Source: SHVO01 sp041906145 (GTDB lineage: Bacteria; Pseudomonadota; Alphaproteobacteria; Rhodospirillales; Rhodospirillaceae). From it: a stretch of 64,000 nt of DNA. The stretch spans positions 1 through 64,000 of the forward strand of contig JAYRJU010000004.1 of NCBI GenBank assembly GCA_041906145.1, read 5' to 3'. The notes beneath the pieces were generated by a model, which saw only the letters and a list, made by a program, of their open reading frames with translations, was not told the DNA's origin and searched no databases. Of this stretch, positions 22,596 to 31,304 are shown one piece after another; positions within the stretch are counted from its first letter, which is position 1; each line of letters opens with the position of its first letter. The translations under genes were made by a program, and so were the position numbers.

Positions 22596-25523
22596 ATGTC
22601 GGCGTATCACTTCGCACAAGTATCGGCTTCTCGCTTGCGGCGGAGCTCGTGCATGTGCACCGCCAGCGCACTCGCGCTGATGATCGCGCTGCCTGCCTAC
22701 GCGCAGGACGCCGCTCCGACCCAAGTGGCCCAGGCCGCTGGTGTTGAAGAAGAAATTGTTGTGACCGGTTCGCGCATCGTCAGAAACGGTTACGAAGCGC
22801 CGACGCCCGTCTCAGTGCTGGGCGCCGAAGACCTCAACGCGCAGGCGGCCCTCAACATCGCCGATGCGGTGAACAACCTTCCGTCGTTCGCAGGCAGCTC
22901 GACGCCGCACGCCGGTAACTCGGGCACGGGCAACGGCGTCGTCGGCACGAACCTTCTAAATCTGCGCGGCATGGCTGCGAACCGCACGCTCGTCCTTCTG
23001 GACGGCCAGCGTCTGGTCGGCGCCTCGGCGAACGGCGCCCCGGAAGGTGGTGCGGTTGACGCCAACGTCATCCCGAACATGCTGGTGGAGCGCGTCGACG
23101 TCGTGACGGGCGGCGCCTCGGCCGCCTACGGCTCGGACGCGCTTTCGGGCGTCGTCAACTTCGTGCTCGACCGCGATTTCACCGGCGTGAAGGCGACGGT
23201 CGACGGCGGGATTTCGAACTACGGCGATATGCCGAACTACTCGGGCTCGCTCGCTTACGGCACGCCGTTCGCAAACGGCCGCGGTCACGTGTTGCTCGCG
23301 GCTGAGCACTCCTGGACCCGCGGTGAGCGCGGCTTCTTCCGTCCGTGGACCGACGACAATATCCAGATGATGCAGAACCCGGCCTGGAATGCGACCACCA
23401 ATCCGTCGGTTCCGCAGTACATCGTAGCCAATAACGTTGGTCTCACGCTTGCCGCGCCAGGCGGCATCGTCACGGCCGGTCCGCTCAAGGGCTTGACGTT
23501 CGATCCGCTCGGCAATCCGTACCAGCGCAACTACGGTAGCGGTGTCGCCGGCAACTACTTTATCGGCGGCGATTGGGCGGAATCCCGTACCGACCGTTAC
23601 AGCGATCTATCGGCGAAGCTATCGCGTCAGACCGTCTTCTGGCGCACCTCTTATGATCTGTCCGACAACGTTTCCGTTTACGCACAGTTCCACTGGGCGC
23701 ATTCGCACGCCTTCTCGCACAACTCTTATCCGTTCAAGTTCGCGAGTGAGACAATCCGCCGTGACAACGCCTTCCTTCCGGCGGAAGTCGGTGCCCGCAT
23801 GGATGCGCTCGGCCTTACCACGCTCACCATGGGCCGCAATAACTTCGACATCCCGATTGCCTCGCCGAGTAACGACCGCATCTTCCGCCGTTTCCTCGGC
23901 GGTATCGAAGGGAACTTCGATGCGATGGGCGCCAACTGGAAGTGGGACGCCTACTATCAGCGCAGCACGAGCCACAACTCGATCCGCGTGATCGATAATA
24001 CGGTCAATACTTACTATACCCGCGCGATTGACGCCGTGCGCGGCGCGAACGGCGCGGCGGTCTGCCGTGTGAACGCCGACGCCGTCACGACGAACGACGA
24101 TCCGAACTGCGTGCCGTTCAACTACTTCGGTCTCGGCCGCAACAGCACGGCGGCGCTGCAGTACGTCGTGGAAAACGGCTACGGCCTCACGCGCTTAACG
24201 CAGGATGTCGCGGCCGCCAGCGTGAACGGCGAGCCGTTCTCGACCTGGGCCGGTCCGGTGTCCTTGGCGTTCGGTCTCGAACACCGCTCGGAATCGCTGC
24301 GCGCCATCGCCAGCCAACTTGACCAGACCAGCCAGTTCTATTCGGGCAACTACAAGAACTCGAGCGGCTCGAACAAGGTCACCGAAGGTTTCGTCGAAAC
24401 CGTTGTGCCGCTGGCGAAGGATGAAGCCTTTGCCCGTTCGCTCGATCTGAACGCGGCCGTTCGCGCCACCGACTACTCGAACTCCGGCTACGTGACGACG
24501 TGGAAAGTGGGCGGCACATGGTCCCCGATCGACGACATCCGCTTCCGCGCCACCCAATCGCGTGACATCCGTGCGCCGAACATGGGCGACCTGTTCCTCG
24601 GCGGCCGCTCCAACACCGGTACGCAGATCGACCGTTTCACGAACACGACGCCGGTCATTTTGTCGGTTACCAGCGGCAATCCGAACTTGGTGCCCGAGAA
24701 GGCCAACACGACGGGCGTCGGCGCGGTCCTTTCGCCGAGCTTCCTGCCGGGCTTCAACACCTCGGTCGACTTCTACCGGATCAAGATCAAGGGCGCGATC
24801 GCGACCTTGAACGCTCAGCAGATCATCGACCAGTGCTTTGAAGGCGTCACGCAACTCTGCCCGCTACTCATCCGTGACAGCGCCGGCGTGCTCACCCGCG
24901 TGAATATCCAGCCCGCCAACGTGCTGTCGCAGTCCACGCGCGGCCTCGACATTGAAGCCAGCTACAACTTCCCGCTTTCGTCTATCGTCGACAGCTGGGA
25001 CGGCCAACTGTCCTTGCGGGCCCTCGGCAGCCGCGTGTTCTCGATCAAGACGATCAACAACGCGTCCAACCCGAAGGAACTGGAAGGCGCGGGGGTGAAC
25101 GCGGCCAGCCTCGTCAGCTTCCCGCTGTCGGCGCCGAAGTTCACCTATCGCACGTCGGCGACCTACGCTTTGGATCCGCTAAGCGTCACGCTGTCGTTCT
25201 ACGGCCTCAGCTCGGGCGTTTACGCCACCAACGCGGTTCAGTGCACGACGGGCTGCCCGGTTTCGGCCACCGCCGCCCCGACACTCAACAACAACCATAT
25301 CCCGGCGGTTCACGCGTTCGATCTGTCGTTCAACTACAAGATCATCGACAACGGCGCGCAAGAAGCCGAGACGTTCTTCGTGGTGAACAACCTGACCAAC
25401 GCGCCCCCGCCGGGCGTCGCGGGCAACCTGTCGAGCGGTGTGTATCAGAAGGGCGACGGCTCCTTCTATCAGGACTACCGCATCGGCCGGACCTTCCGCG
25501 CGGGCGTTCGCTTCAAGATGTAA
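22596..25523 (+). CDS. TonB-dependent receptor of the sugar-acid locus
   Basis: 975-aa outer-membrane receptor. A long signal peptide (residues 1-37, ending AYAQ) precedes the TonB-box-like EEEIVVTGSRI. The plug domain has the usual APTPVSVLGAEDL, LNLRGM and TLVLLDGQR, followed by VDVVTGGASAAYGSDAL. The rest is the 22-strand barrel, ending YRIGRTFRAGVRFKM. It would import a scarce or large substrate with TonB energy. Being upstream of an NHL protein, a GntR regulator and sugar-acid enzymes, its ligand is probably a carbohydrate or sugar-acid oligomer rather than iron, which is inference. It is related to, but clearly distinct from, the tandem pair at 46-52 kb. Confidence 0.93.
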   Translation: MSAYHFAQVSASRLRRSSCMCTASALALMIALPAYAQDAAPTQVAQAAGVEEEIVVTGSRIVRNGYEAPTPVSVLGAEDLNAQAALNIADAVNNLPSFAGSSTPHAGNSGTGNGVVGTNLLNLRGMAANRTLVLLDGQRLVGASANGAPEGGAVDANVIPNMLVERVDVVTGGASAAYGSDALSGVVNFVLDRDFTGVKATVDGGISNYGDMPNYSGSLAYGTPFANGRGHVLLAAEHSWTRGERGFFRPWTDDNIQMMQNPAWNATTNPSVPQYIVANNVGLTLAAPGGIVTAGPLKGLTFDPLGNPYQRNYGSGVAGNYFIGGDWAESRTDRYSDLSAKLSRQTVFWRTSYDLSDNVSVYAQFHWAHSHAFSHNSYPFKFASETIRRDNAFLPAEVGARMDALGLTTLTMGRNNFDIPIASPSNDRIFRRFLGGIEGNFDAMGANWKWDAYYQRSTSHNSIRVIDNTVNTYYTRAIDAVRGANGAAVCRVNADAVTTNDDPNCVPFNYFGLGRNSTAALQYVVENGYGLTRLTQDVAAASVNGEPFSTWAGPVSLAFGLEHRSESLRAIASQLDQTSQFYSGNYKNSSGSNKVTEGFVETVVPLAKDEAFARSLDLNAAVRATDYSNSGYVTTWKVGGTWSPIDDIRFRATQSRDIRAPNMGDLFLGGRSNTGTQIDRFTNTTPVILSVTSGNPNLVPEKANTTGVGAVLSPSFLPGFNTSVDFYRIKIKGAIATLNAQQIIDQCFEGVTQLCPLLIRDSAGVLTRVNIQPANVLSQSTRGLDIEASYNFPLSSIVDSWDGQLSLRALGSRVFSIKTINNASNPKELEGAGVNAASLVSFPLSAPKFTYRTSATYALDPLSVTLSFYGLSSGVYATNAVQCTTGCPVSATAAPTLNNNHIPAVHAFDLSFNYKIIDNGAQEAETFFVVNNLTNAPPPGVAGNLSSGVYQKGDGSFYQDYRIGRTFRAGVRFKM

Positions 25524-25531
25524 TAAGAAGA

Positions 25532-25566
25532 GCGGGAGATCGGACATTCCGATCTCCCGCCCCTTT
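25532..25566 (+). terminator. Hairpin after the TonB receptor gene
   Basis: GCGGGAGATCGGA and TCCGATCTCCCGC pair perfectly over 13 bp around a 3-base loop, followed by CCCTTTC. The T-run is weak, so it may only partly terminate and let the downstream NHL gene be read at lower level. Confidence 0.6.
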
Positions 25567-25594
25567 CGAGCAATCCGGTTACGGGGACGGGACC

Positions 25595-26728
25595 ATGCGT
25601 AACCTTTTTGCTTTTTATATTGTCGCCTTCACGCTTGCCGCGAACGCGCCGGCGAGTTTGGCCGCCGACGGACTTCCGCCCGCTCCCGATGCTGGGCGCT
25701 ATCAAATCGATCACAGCTGGCCCAAGCGTCCGCTTCCCAATAACTGGGCGTTGGGACCCATCGCCGGCATTTTCGTCGATGCGCGCGATCACGTCTGGAT
25801 TTCGCATAAGCCTTCACAGCTTGATCCCGCGATTCTCAATGCCGCCGTGAGCCCGGCGCGCGGTAAATGCTGCATCCCGGCGCCGCCGGTCATCGAGTTG
25901 GATGCGGCGGGCGGTATCGTTCAGACCTGGGGCGGGCCGGGGCAGGGTTATGACTGGCCGACCAATACCCATGGGTTTTTCATCGACTACAAAGGCAATG
26001 TCTGGATCGGCGGCAGCAAGACGCGCGACAACGATGGACTGCCGGCCGACGGCATGGTGGTGAAGTTCACCCGCGACGGTAAATTCTTAATGCAGATCGG
26101 CGGACGGGGTCCTTCTAAAGGCAGCACGGACCCCATTCATCTTTGGGGAGCGTCGAACGTCGTGGTCGATCCCAAGACCAACGAAGCGTTCATCGCCGAC
26201 GGCTACGGCAATCATCGCGTTCTCGTTGTCGACGCCGATACGGGAAAGTTCAAACGCCAATGGGGCGCCTACGGCAAGCCGCCGACCGACAATGAACTTG
26301 GTCCTTACAATCCCAAGGCGCCGCCACCGCAGCAGTTCCGCATCGTCCATTGCGTGCGTCTTGCGAGCGACGGCCTTCTTTATGTCTGCGATCGCCTGAA
26401 TGACCGGATCCAGGTCTTCAAGACCGATGGGACTTTCGTGAAAGAATTCGTCTACGCCAAGGAGACCCTAGGGTCCGGATCGGTGGGAACGGTCTCTTTC
26501 TGGCCGGATCCCGCACAGAGCTTCCTGGCCATCAATGACCCGGGAAATTACCAGGTAAGATTCGTGCGCCGCGAAGACGGCAAGGAAATAGGGGCTTTTG
26601 GGCACTATGGGACCCAAGGTGGAGACCTCGACCGCAACCACGAGGCGGCGTTCGACTCTCATGGCAATATCTATGTTTCTGATTTCAACCGCGTCCAGCG
26701 CTTCAAGATGACGCCGGAATCGCGCTAA
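25595..26728 (+). CDS. Exported NHL-repeat beta-propeller protein
   Basis: 377 aa with a Sec signal (residues 1-23, ending SLAA). The mature protein has repeated blades typical of NHL/6-bladed propellers: GIFVDARDHVWISH, GFFIDYKGNVWIGG, VVVDPKTNEAFIADGYGNHR, LASDGLLYVCDRLNDRIQVF and AAFDSHGNIYVSDFNRVQRF. Such proteins bind ligands or act as lactonases or lyases; catalytic residues cannot be assigned here. Position after the TonB receptor and before a sugar-acid catabolic operon suggests a periplasmic binding or lactone-opening step. ATG 25595 follows GGGGACGGG. Confidence 0.82.
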   Translation: MRNLFAFYIVAFTLAANAPASLAADGLPPAPDAGRYQIDHSWPKRPLPNNWALGPIAGIFVDARDHVWISHKPSQLDPAILNAAVSPARGKCCIPAPPVIELDAAGGIVQTWGGPGQGYDWPTNTHGFFIDYKGNVWIGGSKTRDNDGLPADGMVVKFTRDGKFLMQIGGRGPSKGSTDPIHLWGASNVVVDPKTNEAFIADGYGNHRVLVVDADTGKFKRQWGAYGKPPTDNELGPYNPKAPPPQQFRIVHCVRLASDGLLYVCDRLNDRIQVFKTDGTFVKEFVYAKETLGSGSVGTVSFWPDPAQSFLAINDPGNYQVRFVRREDGKEIGAFGHYGTQGGDLDRNHEAAFDSHGNIYVSDFNRVQRFKMTPESR

Positions 26729-26761
26729 GCTCGTCAGCCGATCACTAAAGGATAGCGGAAC

Positions 26762-27463
26762 ATGCGGCGGCTGAAGACTTTAGAATTGCCCCAGCGACAG
26801 GCAGGTATGCTTGGCCGCCCCCAGCGTCTCGCCGACGAGGTGTACGACGCTATCCTGGGGCAGCTCACATCCCTTAAGATTCCGCCGGGCGGCCCCATCA
26901 ATATCGACGACCTCGCGCGCGAGTTCGGCGTTTCGCAGACTCCCATTCGAGAAGCGCTCGGCCATCTCGAGGCCTATGGCCTCGTCACCAAGATTCAGTT
27001 CATCGGTTATACGGCCGCGCCGCAACTCGGCAAGAAGCAGTTCGACGAGTTGTGCGAACTGCGTCTGCGTCTCGAACCATACCTTGCCGGCAAAGCCGCC
27101 GAGATCATCGACGATCAGGGCATCGCGTCGCTTGAGAATTACGCCGGGGCCATGCTCAGCCCGAAGTTCGATGACGGCGGGGCGAGCTACGGCCAGTTCG
27201 TTCGCCAGGACGCGGCGCTTCACGACCGGATCGCGGCTGCGGCTGGAAACAGCTTGATGCGTGAAACACTCGCGAAGCTCCATATCCATCTGCACTTATT
27301 CCGCTTGCCGCATCATCCCAAGGTCACGGCGGAAGCGCTCGACGAACATAACGAGATCATTCGGAGCATTGCGGCTCGCGACCGTAAGGCCGCTGAAGAC
27401 GCCATGCGCCGTCATATCGAGCAGGTATGGGAGCGTTTCGGTTCCCTGTTCGATCAGGACTAA
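26762..27463 (+). CDS. GntR-family regulator with FCD domain
   Basis: 233 aa. An N-terminal winged helix (residues 20-85) contains LADEVYDAILGQL and LAREFGVSQTPIREALGHLE, the standard GntR recognition region. A C-terminal FCD ligand-binding domain follows, with ELRLRLEPYLA, FHDRI-type HDRIAA and DEHNEIIRSIAARD supplying metal-binding Asp/His residues. FCD regulators usually sense carboxylic or sugar acids and repress adjacent catabolic genes. The aldolase, hydrolase and dehydratase follow in the same direction, so this is the likely local regulator. I did not find an obvious TGGT-type operator in the short spaces around it. Confidence 0.9.
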   Translation: MRRLKTLELPQRQAGMLGRPQRLADEVYDAILGQLTSLKIPPGGPINIDDLAREFGVSQTPIREALGHLEAYGLVTKIQFIGYTAAPQLGKKQFDELCELRLRLEPYLAGKAAEIIDDQGIASLENYAGAMLSPKFDDGGASYGQFVRQDAALHDRIAAAAGNSLMRETLAKLHIHLHLFRLPHHPKVTAEALDEHNEIIRSIAARDRKAAEDAMRRHIEQVWERFGSLFDQD

Positions 27464-27563
27464 CCTCTCTAAACGGTGACGCCCAGCCCTCTCGCGGGCT
27501 TGGACTTTTCGCCGGCTCTCCGCTATTCAGCGGGGACCCCTTTTTCATTTCAGGAAATCGCCC

Positions 27564-28475
27564 ATGCCGACGTTGGCCGAGAGAAAGGCAAAGCTTTTCG
27601 GAAACCACGTGCTGCTCGTGACGCCGCTGACGCCGAAGGGCGGCATCGAGGTGGATTCCACCAAAAGCCTCGTGGACTACGTCATCGCCCAGGGCGTGCA
27701 TGGAATCCTCGCGCTCGGCAGTACGGGCGAAGTGTTCTGTCTTCCGGATGATGAACGCAAACTGTTCGCCGAAATCGTTATCAAGCACACCAACGGCCGC
27801 GTTCCGGTCGGGATCGGCGTCATCGATTCCGCCAGCGACACCAGTGTTGCGATGGCCAAACATGCCGCAACCAACGGCGCGGACTACATCTTCACGACCG
27901 CGCCTTATTACCATCCGCATGCCGCGGAAGGGATTTTCCGTCATATTCAGGAAATCGGTAAGGCGACGGATCTGCCGCTGATGGTTTACGACGGCGGCGC
28001 CGGTATTGAACTGTCGCTGCCGCTGCTGAAACGCATGGCGGAGAATATCCCGACGCTGCATTGCTCGAAGCTGTTTCTGCCTTATCCGGGCAAGATCGCG
28101 CTTTATTCCGCGGCGACCGACGGCAAGCTGCAGGCTTGGGCCGGGCACGATCAGATGAACTATCTAATGCTGCTGTACGGCGCGAAAGGGATGACCTCGG
28201 CGGCAAGCTGCATTCTGCCGCGTGAGCAAAGCGACATGTTCGAATTCATTCAAAAGGGCGAGACCGCGAAGGCGCGCAAGATCTTCCACGACTTCGTGGG
28301 GCCTTTGAATGCGATCGCGTTCGCGAACGTGCTTCAGTATCCGCAATGCTACAAACGCGCCCTCAAGTGGATGGGCGTGATCGAACACGACACCTGCAAG
28401 CCGGTGATGGAACCCATCGACGATATCCGCACCGCGGAACTGCGCGGGGTCATGGAGCGGATCGGCAAAATCTAG
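27564..28475 (+). CDS. DapA-family aldolase/dehydratase (sugar-acid pathway)
   Basis: 303 aa, TIM-barrel of the dihydrodipicolinate synthase/N-acetylneuraminate lyase superfamily. Visible family features: VTPLTPKGGIEVD at the N-terminus, GSTGEVFCL (the GxxGE motif), TTAPYYHP with the catalytic Tyr, and Lys in HCSKLFLP as probable Schiff-base residue. It is not likely to be lysine-biosynthetic DapA, because it sits with a GntR regulator, an FAH hydrolase and an arabonate-type dehydratase. It would act on a 2-keto-3-deoxy sugar acid, by aldol cleavage or dehydration; which one is not decidable from the sequence. Confidence 0.85.
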   Translation: MPTLAERKAKLFGNHVLLVTPLTPKGGIEVDSTKSLVDYVIAQGVHGILALGSTGEVFCLPDDERKLFAEIVIKHTNGRVPVGIGVIDSASDTSVAMAKHAATNGADYIFTTAPYYHPHAAEGIFRHIQEIGKATDLPLMVYDGGAGIELSLPLLKRMAENIPTLHCSKLFLPYPGKIALYSAATDGKLQAWAGHDQMNYLMLLYGAKGMTSAASCILPREQSDMFEFIQKGETAKARKIFHDFVGPLNAIAFANVLQYPQCYKRALKWMGVIEHDTCKPVMEPIDDIRTAELRGVMERIGKI

Positions 28476-28511
28476 ACCGCCGGCGGCGGTCATCGGGTTG
28501 GGGAGGACACG

Positions 28512-29357
28512 ATGAAGCTATTGCGCCACGGGCCGCTAAATCAGGAAAAGCCGGGTCTGCTCGATGCGGGCGGCACGATCCGCGATCTTAGCAAGGTCAT
28601 CGCCGACGTCGCGCCAGACACATTGGCCCCCGGAAAGTTGAAGGAACTCGCGGCGCTCGATCCGGCGTCTCTTCCGGCGGTGGCGCCGGGAACGCGTCTT
28701 GGCGTACCGATCAACGGCATTCGCAAGTTCATCGCGATCGGCCTCAACTACGCCGATCATGCGGCGGAATCCAATCTTCCCATTCCCGCGGAGCCCGTGG
28801 TTTTCACGAAGGCCATCAGCTGTCTTTCGGGTCCGAATGACGATGTAATGCTGCCGCCGGACGCCAAGAAGGGCGACTGGGAGGTCGAACTCGGCATTGT
28901 GATCGGCAAGACGGCGCGCCATGTTTCCGAGCGCGAGGCGCTCGACCACGTCGCCGGATATGCGCTGGTGAACGATGTCAGCGAGCGCGAATGGCAGATG
29001 GAACGCGGCCTGACGTGGGACAAGGGGAAGGGATTCGATACTTTCGGCCCCGTCGGTCCTTGGTTTGTGACGGCGGATGAAGTCGGCGATCCGCAGGCGT
29101 TGGATTTGTGGCTGGATCTGAACGGTCAGCGCATGCAGAGCGGAAATACCCGCACGATGATTTTCAACGTAGCGCAGATCGTAAGCTATGTGAGCAGGAC
29201 GTGCACCTTGTGGCCGGGCGATCTCATCACGACTGGCACGCCGCCGGGGGTAGGTATGGGCAAGAAGCCCCAGGTCTTCCTTAAGCCCGGCGACGTCATG
29301 CGCCTTGGCATCACCAAGCTGGGCGAACAAACGCAGCGTGTCGTGGCATTTAAGTAG
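28512..29357 (+). CDS. Fumarylacetoacetate hydrolase (FAH)-family protein
   Basis: 281 aa. It is the short FAH type: an N-terminal domain (residues 1-70), then IGLNYADHAAESNLPIP, PVVFTKAISCL, and the metal-binding core WEVELGIVIGK (Glu residues), VNDVSERE and a C-terminal LWPGDLITTGTPPGVGMG, which is the family's most conserved segment. Relatives include 2,4-diketo-3-deoxy-sugar-acid hydrolases and ureidoglycolate lyase-like enzymes. With its neighbours it probably cleaves a diketo or keto-deoxy sugar acid. GGGGAGGACACG lies before ATG 28512. Its stop is 15 bases before the dehydratase start. Confidence 0.9.
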   Translation: MKLLRHGPLNQEKPGLLDAGGTIRDLSKVIADVAPDTLAPGKLKELAALDPASLPAVAPGTRLGVPINGIRKFIAIGLNYADHAAESNLPIPAEPVVFTKAISCLSGPNDDVMLPPDAKKGDWEVELGIVIGKTARHVSEREALDHVAGYALVNDVSEREWQMERGLTWDKGKGFDTFGPVGPWFVTADEVGDPQALDLWLDLNGQRMQSGNTRTMIFNVAQIVSYVSRTCTLWPGDLITTGTPPGVGMGKKPQVFLKPGDVMRLGITKLGEQTQRVVAFK

Positions 29358-29372
29358 AGGGTGGGGCGAGGT

Positions 29373-31097
29373 ATGGCCGAGAAGAAGAAACTTCGCAGTC
29401 AGGAGTGGTTCGGCTCGAAGGGGATGCACGGCGTCATCCATCGCGCCTGGCTCAAGAATCAAGGCTATCCACACGACCTGTTCGACGGCCGCCCTGTCAT
29501 TGGAATTTGCAATACTTGGTCGGAAACCACGCCTTGTAACGGGCATTTCCGCGAGATCGCCGACTGGGTGAAGCGCGGCGTCTGGGAAGCGGGCGGCTTT
29601 CCGCTCGAGTTCCCCGTCATGTCGCTCGGCGAGACGATGCTGCGTCCCACCGCAATGTTGTTCCGCAACCTGGCGAGCATGGACGTAGAGGAGTCTATCC
29701 GCGGGAACCCGCTCGATGGCGTCGTGCTCCTCATGGGCTGCGACAAGACGACCCCCTCACTGCTGATGGGTGCGGCCTCGGTCGATCTTCCAACCATCGG
29801 CCTGTCGGGCGGCCCGATGTTGAAGGGCTACTATAAGAACCAACCGTTGGGTTCCGGGACCAGCGTGTGGCAAATGTCCGAGGACGTGCGCGCGGGCAAG
29901 ATGTCCGGGGACGAGTTCCTCGCCGCCGAAAGCTGCATGAGCCGTTCGAAAGGCCACTGCATGACCATGGGGACGGCGTCCACCATGGCGTCCATGGTTG
30001 AAGCGCTCGGCATGGGCTTGCCGGGCAACGCTGCAATTCCCGCGGTGGATTCCCGCCGCTATACGCAAGCGCAACTGACGGGGCGGCGCATTGTGCAGAT
30101 GGTGCACGATGACCTGCGCATGTCGCAGATCCTGACCCGCAAGGCGTTCGAGAATGCGGTGCGTACCAACGCCGCCATCGGCGGATCAACCAATGCGGTG
30201 GTGCACCTGTTGGCGATCGCAGCGCGCATAGGGGTCGAGTTCAATTTGAAGGATTGGGACGATCTCGGGTCTCACGTCTCCTGCCTCGTGAACTTGCAGC
30301 CGTCGGGCAAACACCTGATGGAAGACTTCTATTACGCCGGAGGATTGCCGGTGGTGCTGAAGGAACTCGCGGACAAGAAGCTGCTGCACGAAGACGCACT
30401 GACGGTGAACGGAAAAACCATCGGCGAGAACGTCAAAAATGCTGAATGCTGGAACCGCGAGGTGATCCACACGTACGATCAGCCGTTCAAGCCGGAGGCG
30501 GGTATCGCCGTGCTCAAGGGAAATCTCGCGCCCAACGGGGCGGTGATCAAACCGTCGGCCGGCACGCCGAGCCTGTTCAAGCACCGCGGGCGCGCCGTGG
30601 TGTTCGAGAATATCGAGGACTTCAATGCGCGCATTGGCGACGAAAGCTTGGACGTCGACGAAACGTGCGTGCTCGTTCTTAAGAACTGCGGCCCGAAGGG
30701 TTATCCGGGCATGCCGGAGGTGGGCAACATGGCGCTCCCGCCGAAGGTGCTGCGTAAGGGCATTACCGACATGGTTAGGATTTCGGACGCGCGTATGAGC
30801 GGCACGGCTTACGGGACCGTCGTGCTCCATGCGTCTCCGGAATCCGCCGCTGGAGGTCCGCTGGCGCTCGTCCAGAATGGCGACATGATCCAACTCGATG
30901 TCGAGGCGCGAAAGCTCCATCTGGAGGTCGATGATGCGACCCTGGCGGAGCGCCGAAAGGGATGGACGCCGCCGCCAGGGCCAACGCGCGGTTACGCCAA
31001 ACTCTACGTCGACCATGTCATGGGCGCGGAGAAGGGGGCAGACCTCGACTTCCTCGTCGGTAAGAGCGGTTCCAAAGTCGCCCGCGACTCGCATTAA
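29373..31097 (+). CDS. IlvD/Edd-family sugar-acid dehydratase (L-arabonate type)
   Basis: 574 aa. It has the Fe-S and metal motifs of dihydroxy-acid/phosphogluconate dehydratases: ETTPCNGHF (first cluster Cys), LMGCDKTTPSLLMGAAS (second Cys, DKT), and ESCMSRSKGHCMTMGTAS (third Cys). SGTAYGTVVLHASPE near the C-terminus replaces the usual SGxSxG segment in the way of L-arabonate/D-xylonate dehydratases. ATG 29373 is preceded by GGGCGAGGT. It would dehydrate an aldonic acid to a 2-keto-3-deoxy acid that feeds the aldolase and hydrolase genes upstream. The exact sugar is unknown. Confidence 0.92.
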   Translation: MAEKKKLRSQEWFGSKGMHGVIHRAWLKNQGYPHDLFDGRPVIGICNTWSETTPCNGHFREIADWVKRGVWEAGGFPLEFPVMSLGETMLRPTAMLFRNLASMDVEESIRGNPLDGVVLLMGCDKTTPSLLMGAASVDLPTIGLSGGPMLKGYYKNQPLGSGTSVWQMSEDVRAGKMSGDEFLAAESCMSRSKGHCMTMGTASTMASMVEALGMGLPGNAAIPAVDSRRYTQAQLTGRRIVQMVHDDLRMSQILTRKAFENAVRTNAAIGGSTNAVVHLLAIAARIGVEFNLKDWDDLGSHVSCLVNLQPSGKHLMEDFYYAGGLPVVLKELADKKLLHEDALTVNGKTIGENVKNAECWNREVIHTYDQPFKPEAGIAVLKGNLAPNGAVIKPSAGTPSLFKHRGRAVVFENIEDFNARIGDESLDVDETCVLVLKNCGPKGYPGMPEVGNMALPPKVLRKGITDMVRISDARMSGTAYGTVVLHASPESAAGGPLALVQNGDMIQLDVEARKLHLEVDDATLAERRKGWTPPPGPTRGYAKLYVDHVMGAEKGADLDFLVGKSGSKVARDSH

Positions 31098-31188
31098 GAA
31101 TCAGAGCTTTAGAGGTGCGCAGGGGAGGTCCATCGGTCCCTCCCTCGGTGCGCTCTTGCCCGCGTGCTTCTCTTTGAACTGTGATAGA

Positions 31189-31202
31189 ATTTCTAAATTA
31201 GA
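31189..31202 (+). promoter_or_regulatory. Shared motif ATTTCTAAATTAGA, copy 2
   Basis: Located 103 bases before the lipoprotein gene of module B. It matches the copy at 16045-16058 at 13 of 14 positions and keeps the TCTA-N3-TAGA inverted repeat. The 31098-31304 interval has no gene; a GC-rich imperfect inverted repeat lies at about 31111-31156 without a T-run. Confidence 0.4.
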
Positions 31203-31304
31203 TCATACGGCGTTTGCATTGAGACAGGCTCCTGGCCGCGTTCTTCTTTCAAGCTGAGGGGTCTTCACCGCCGTATGACCCGATCGCTTGTAAATCAGGG
31301 TCTT

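Noticed and set aside
27564..28475. Annotation as lysine-biosynthetic dihydrodipicolinate synthase (dapA)
   Set aside because: Gene context is sugar-acid catabolism, and the active-site surroundings differ from housekeeping DapA.
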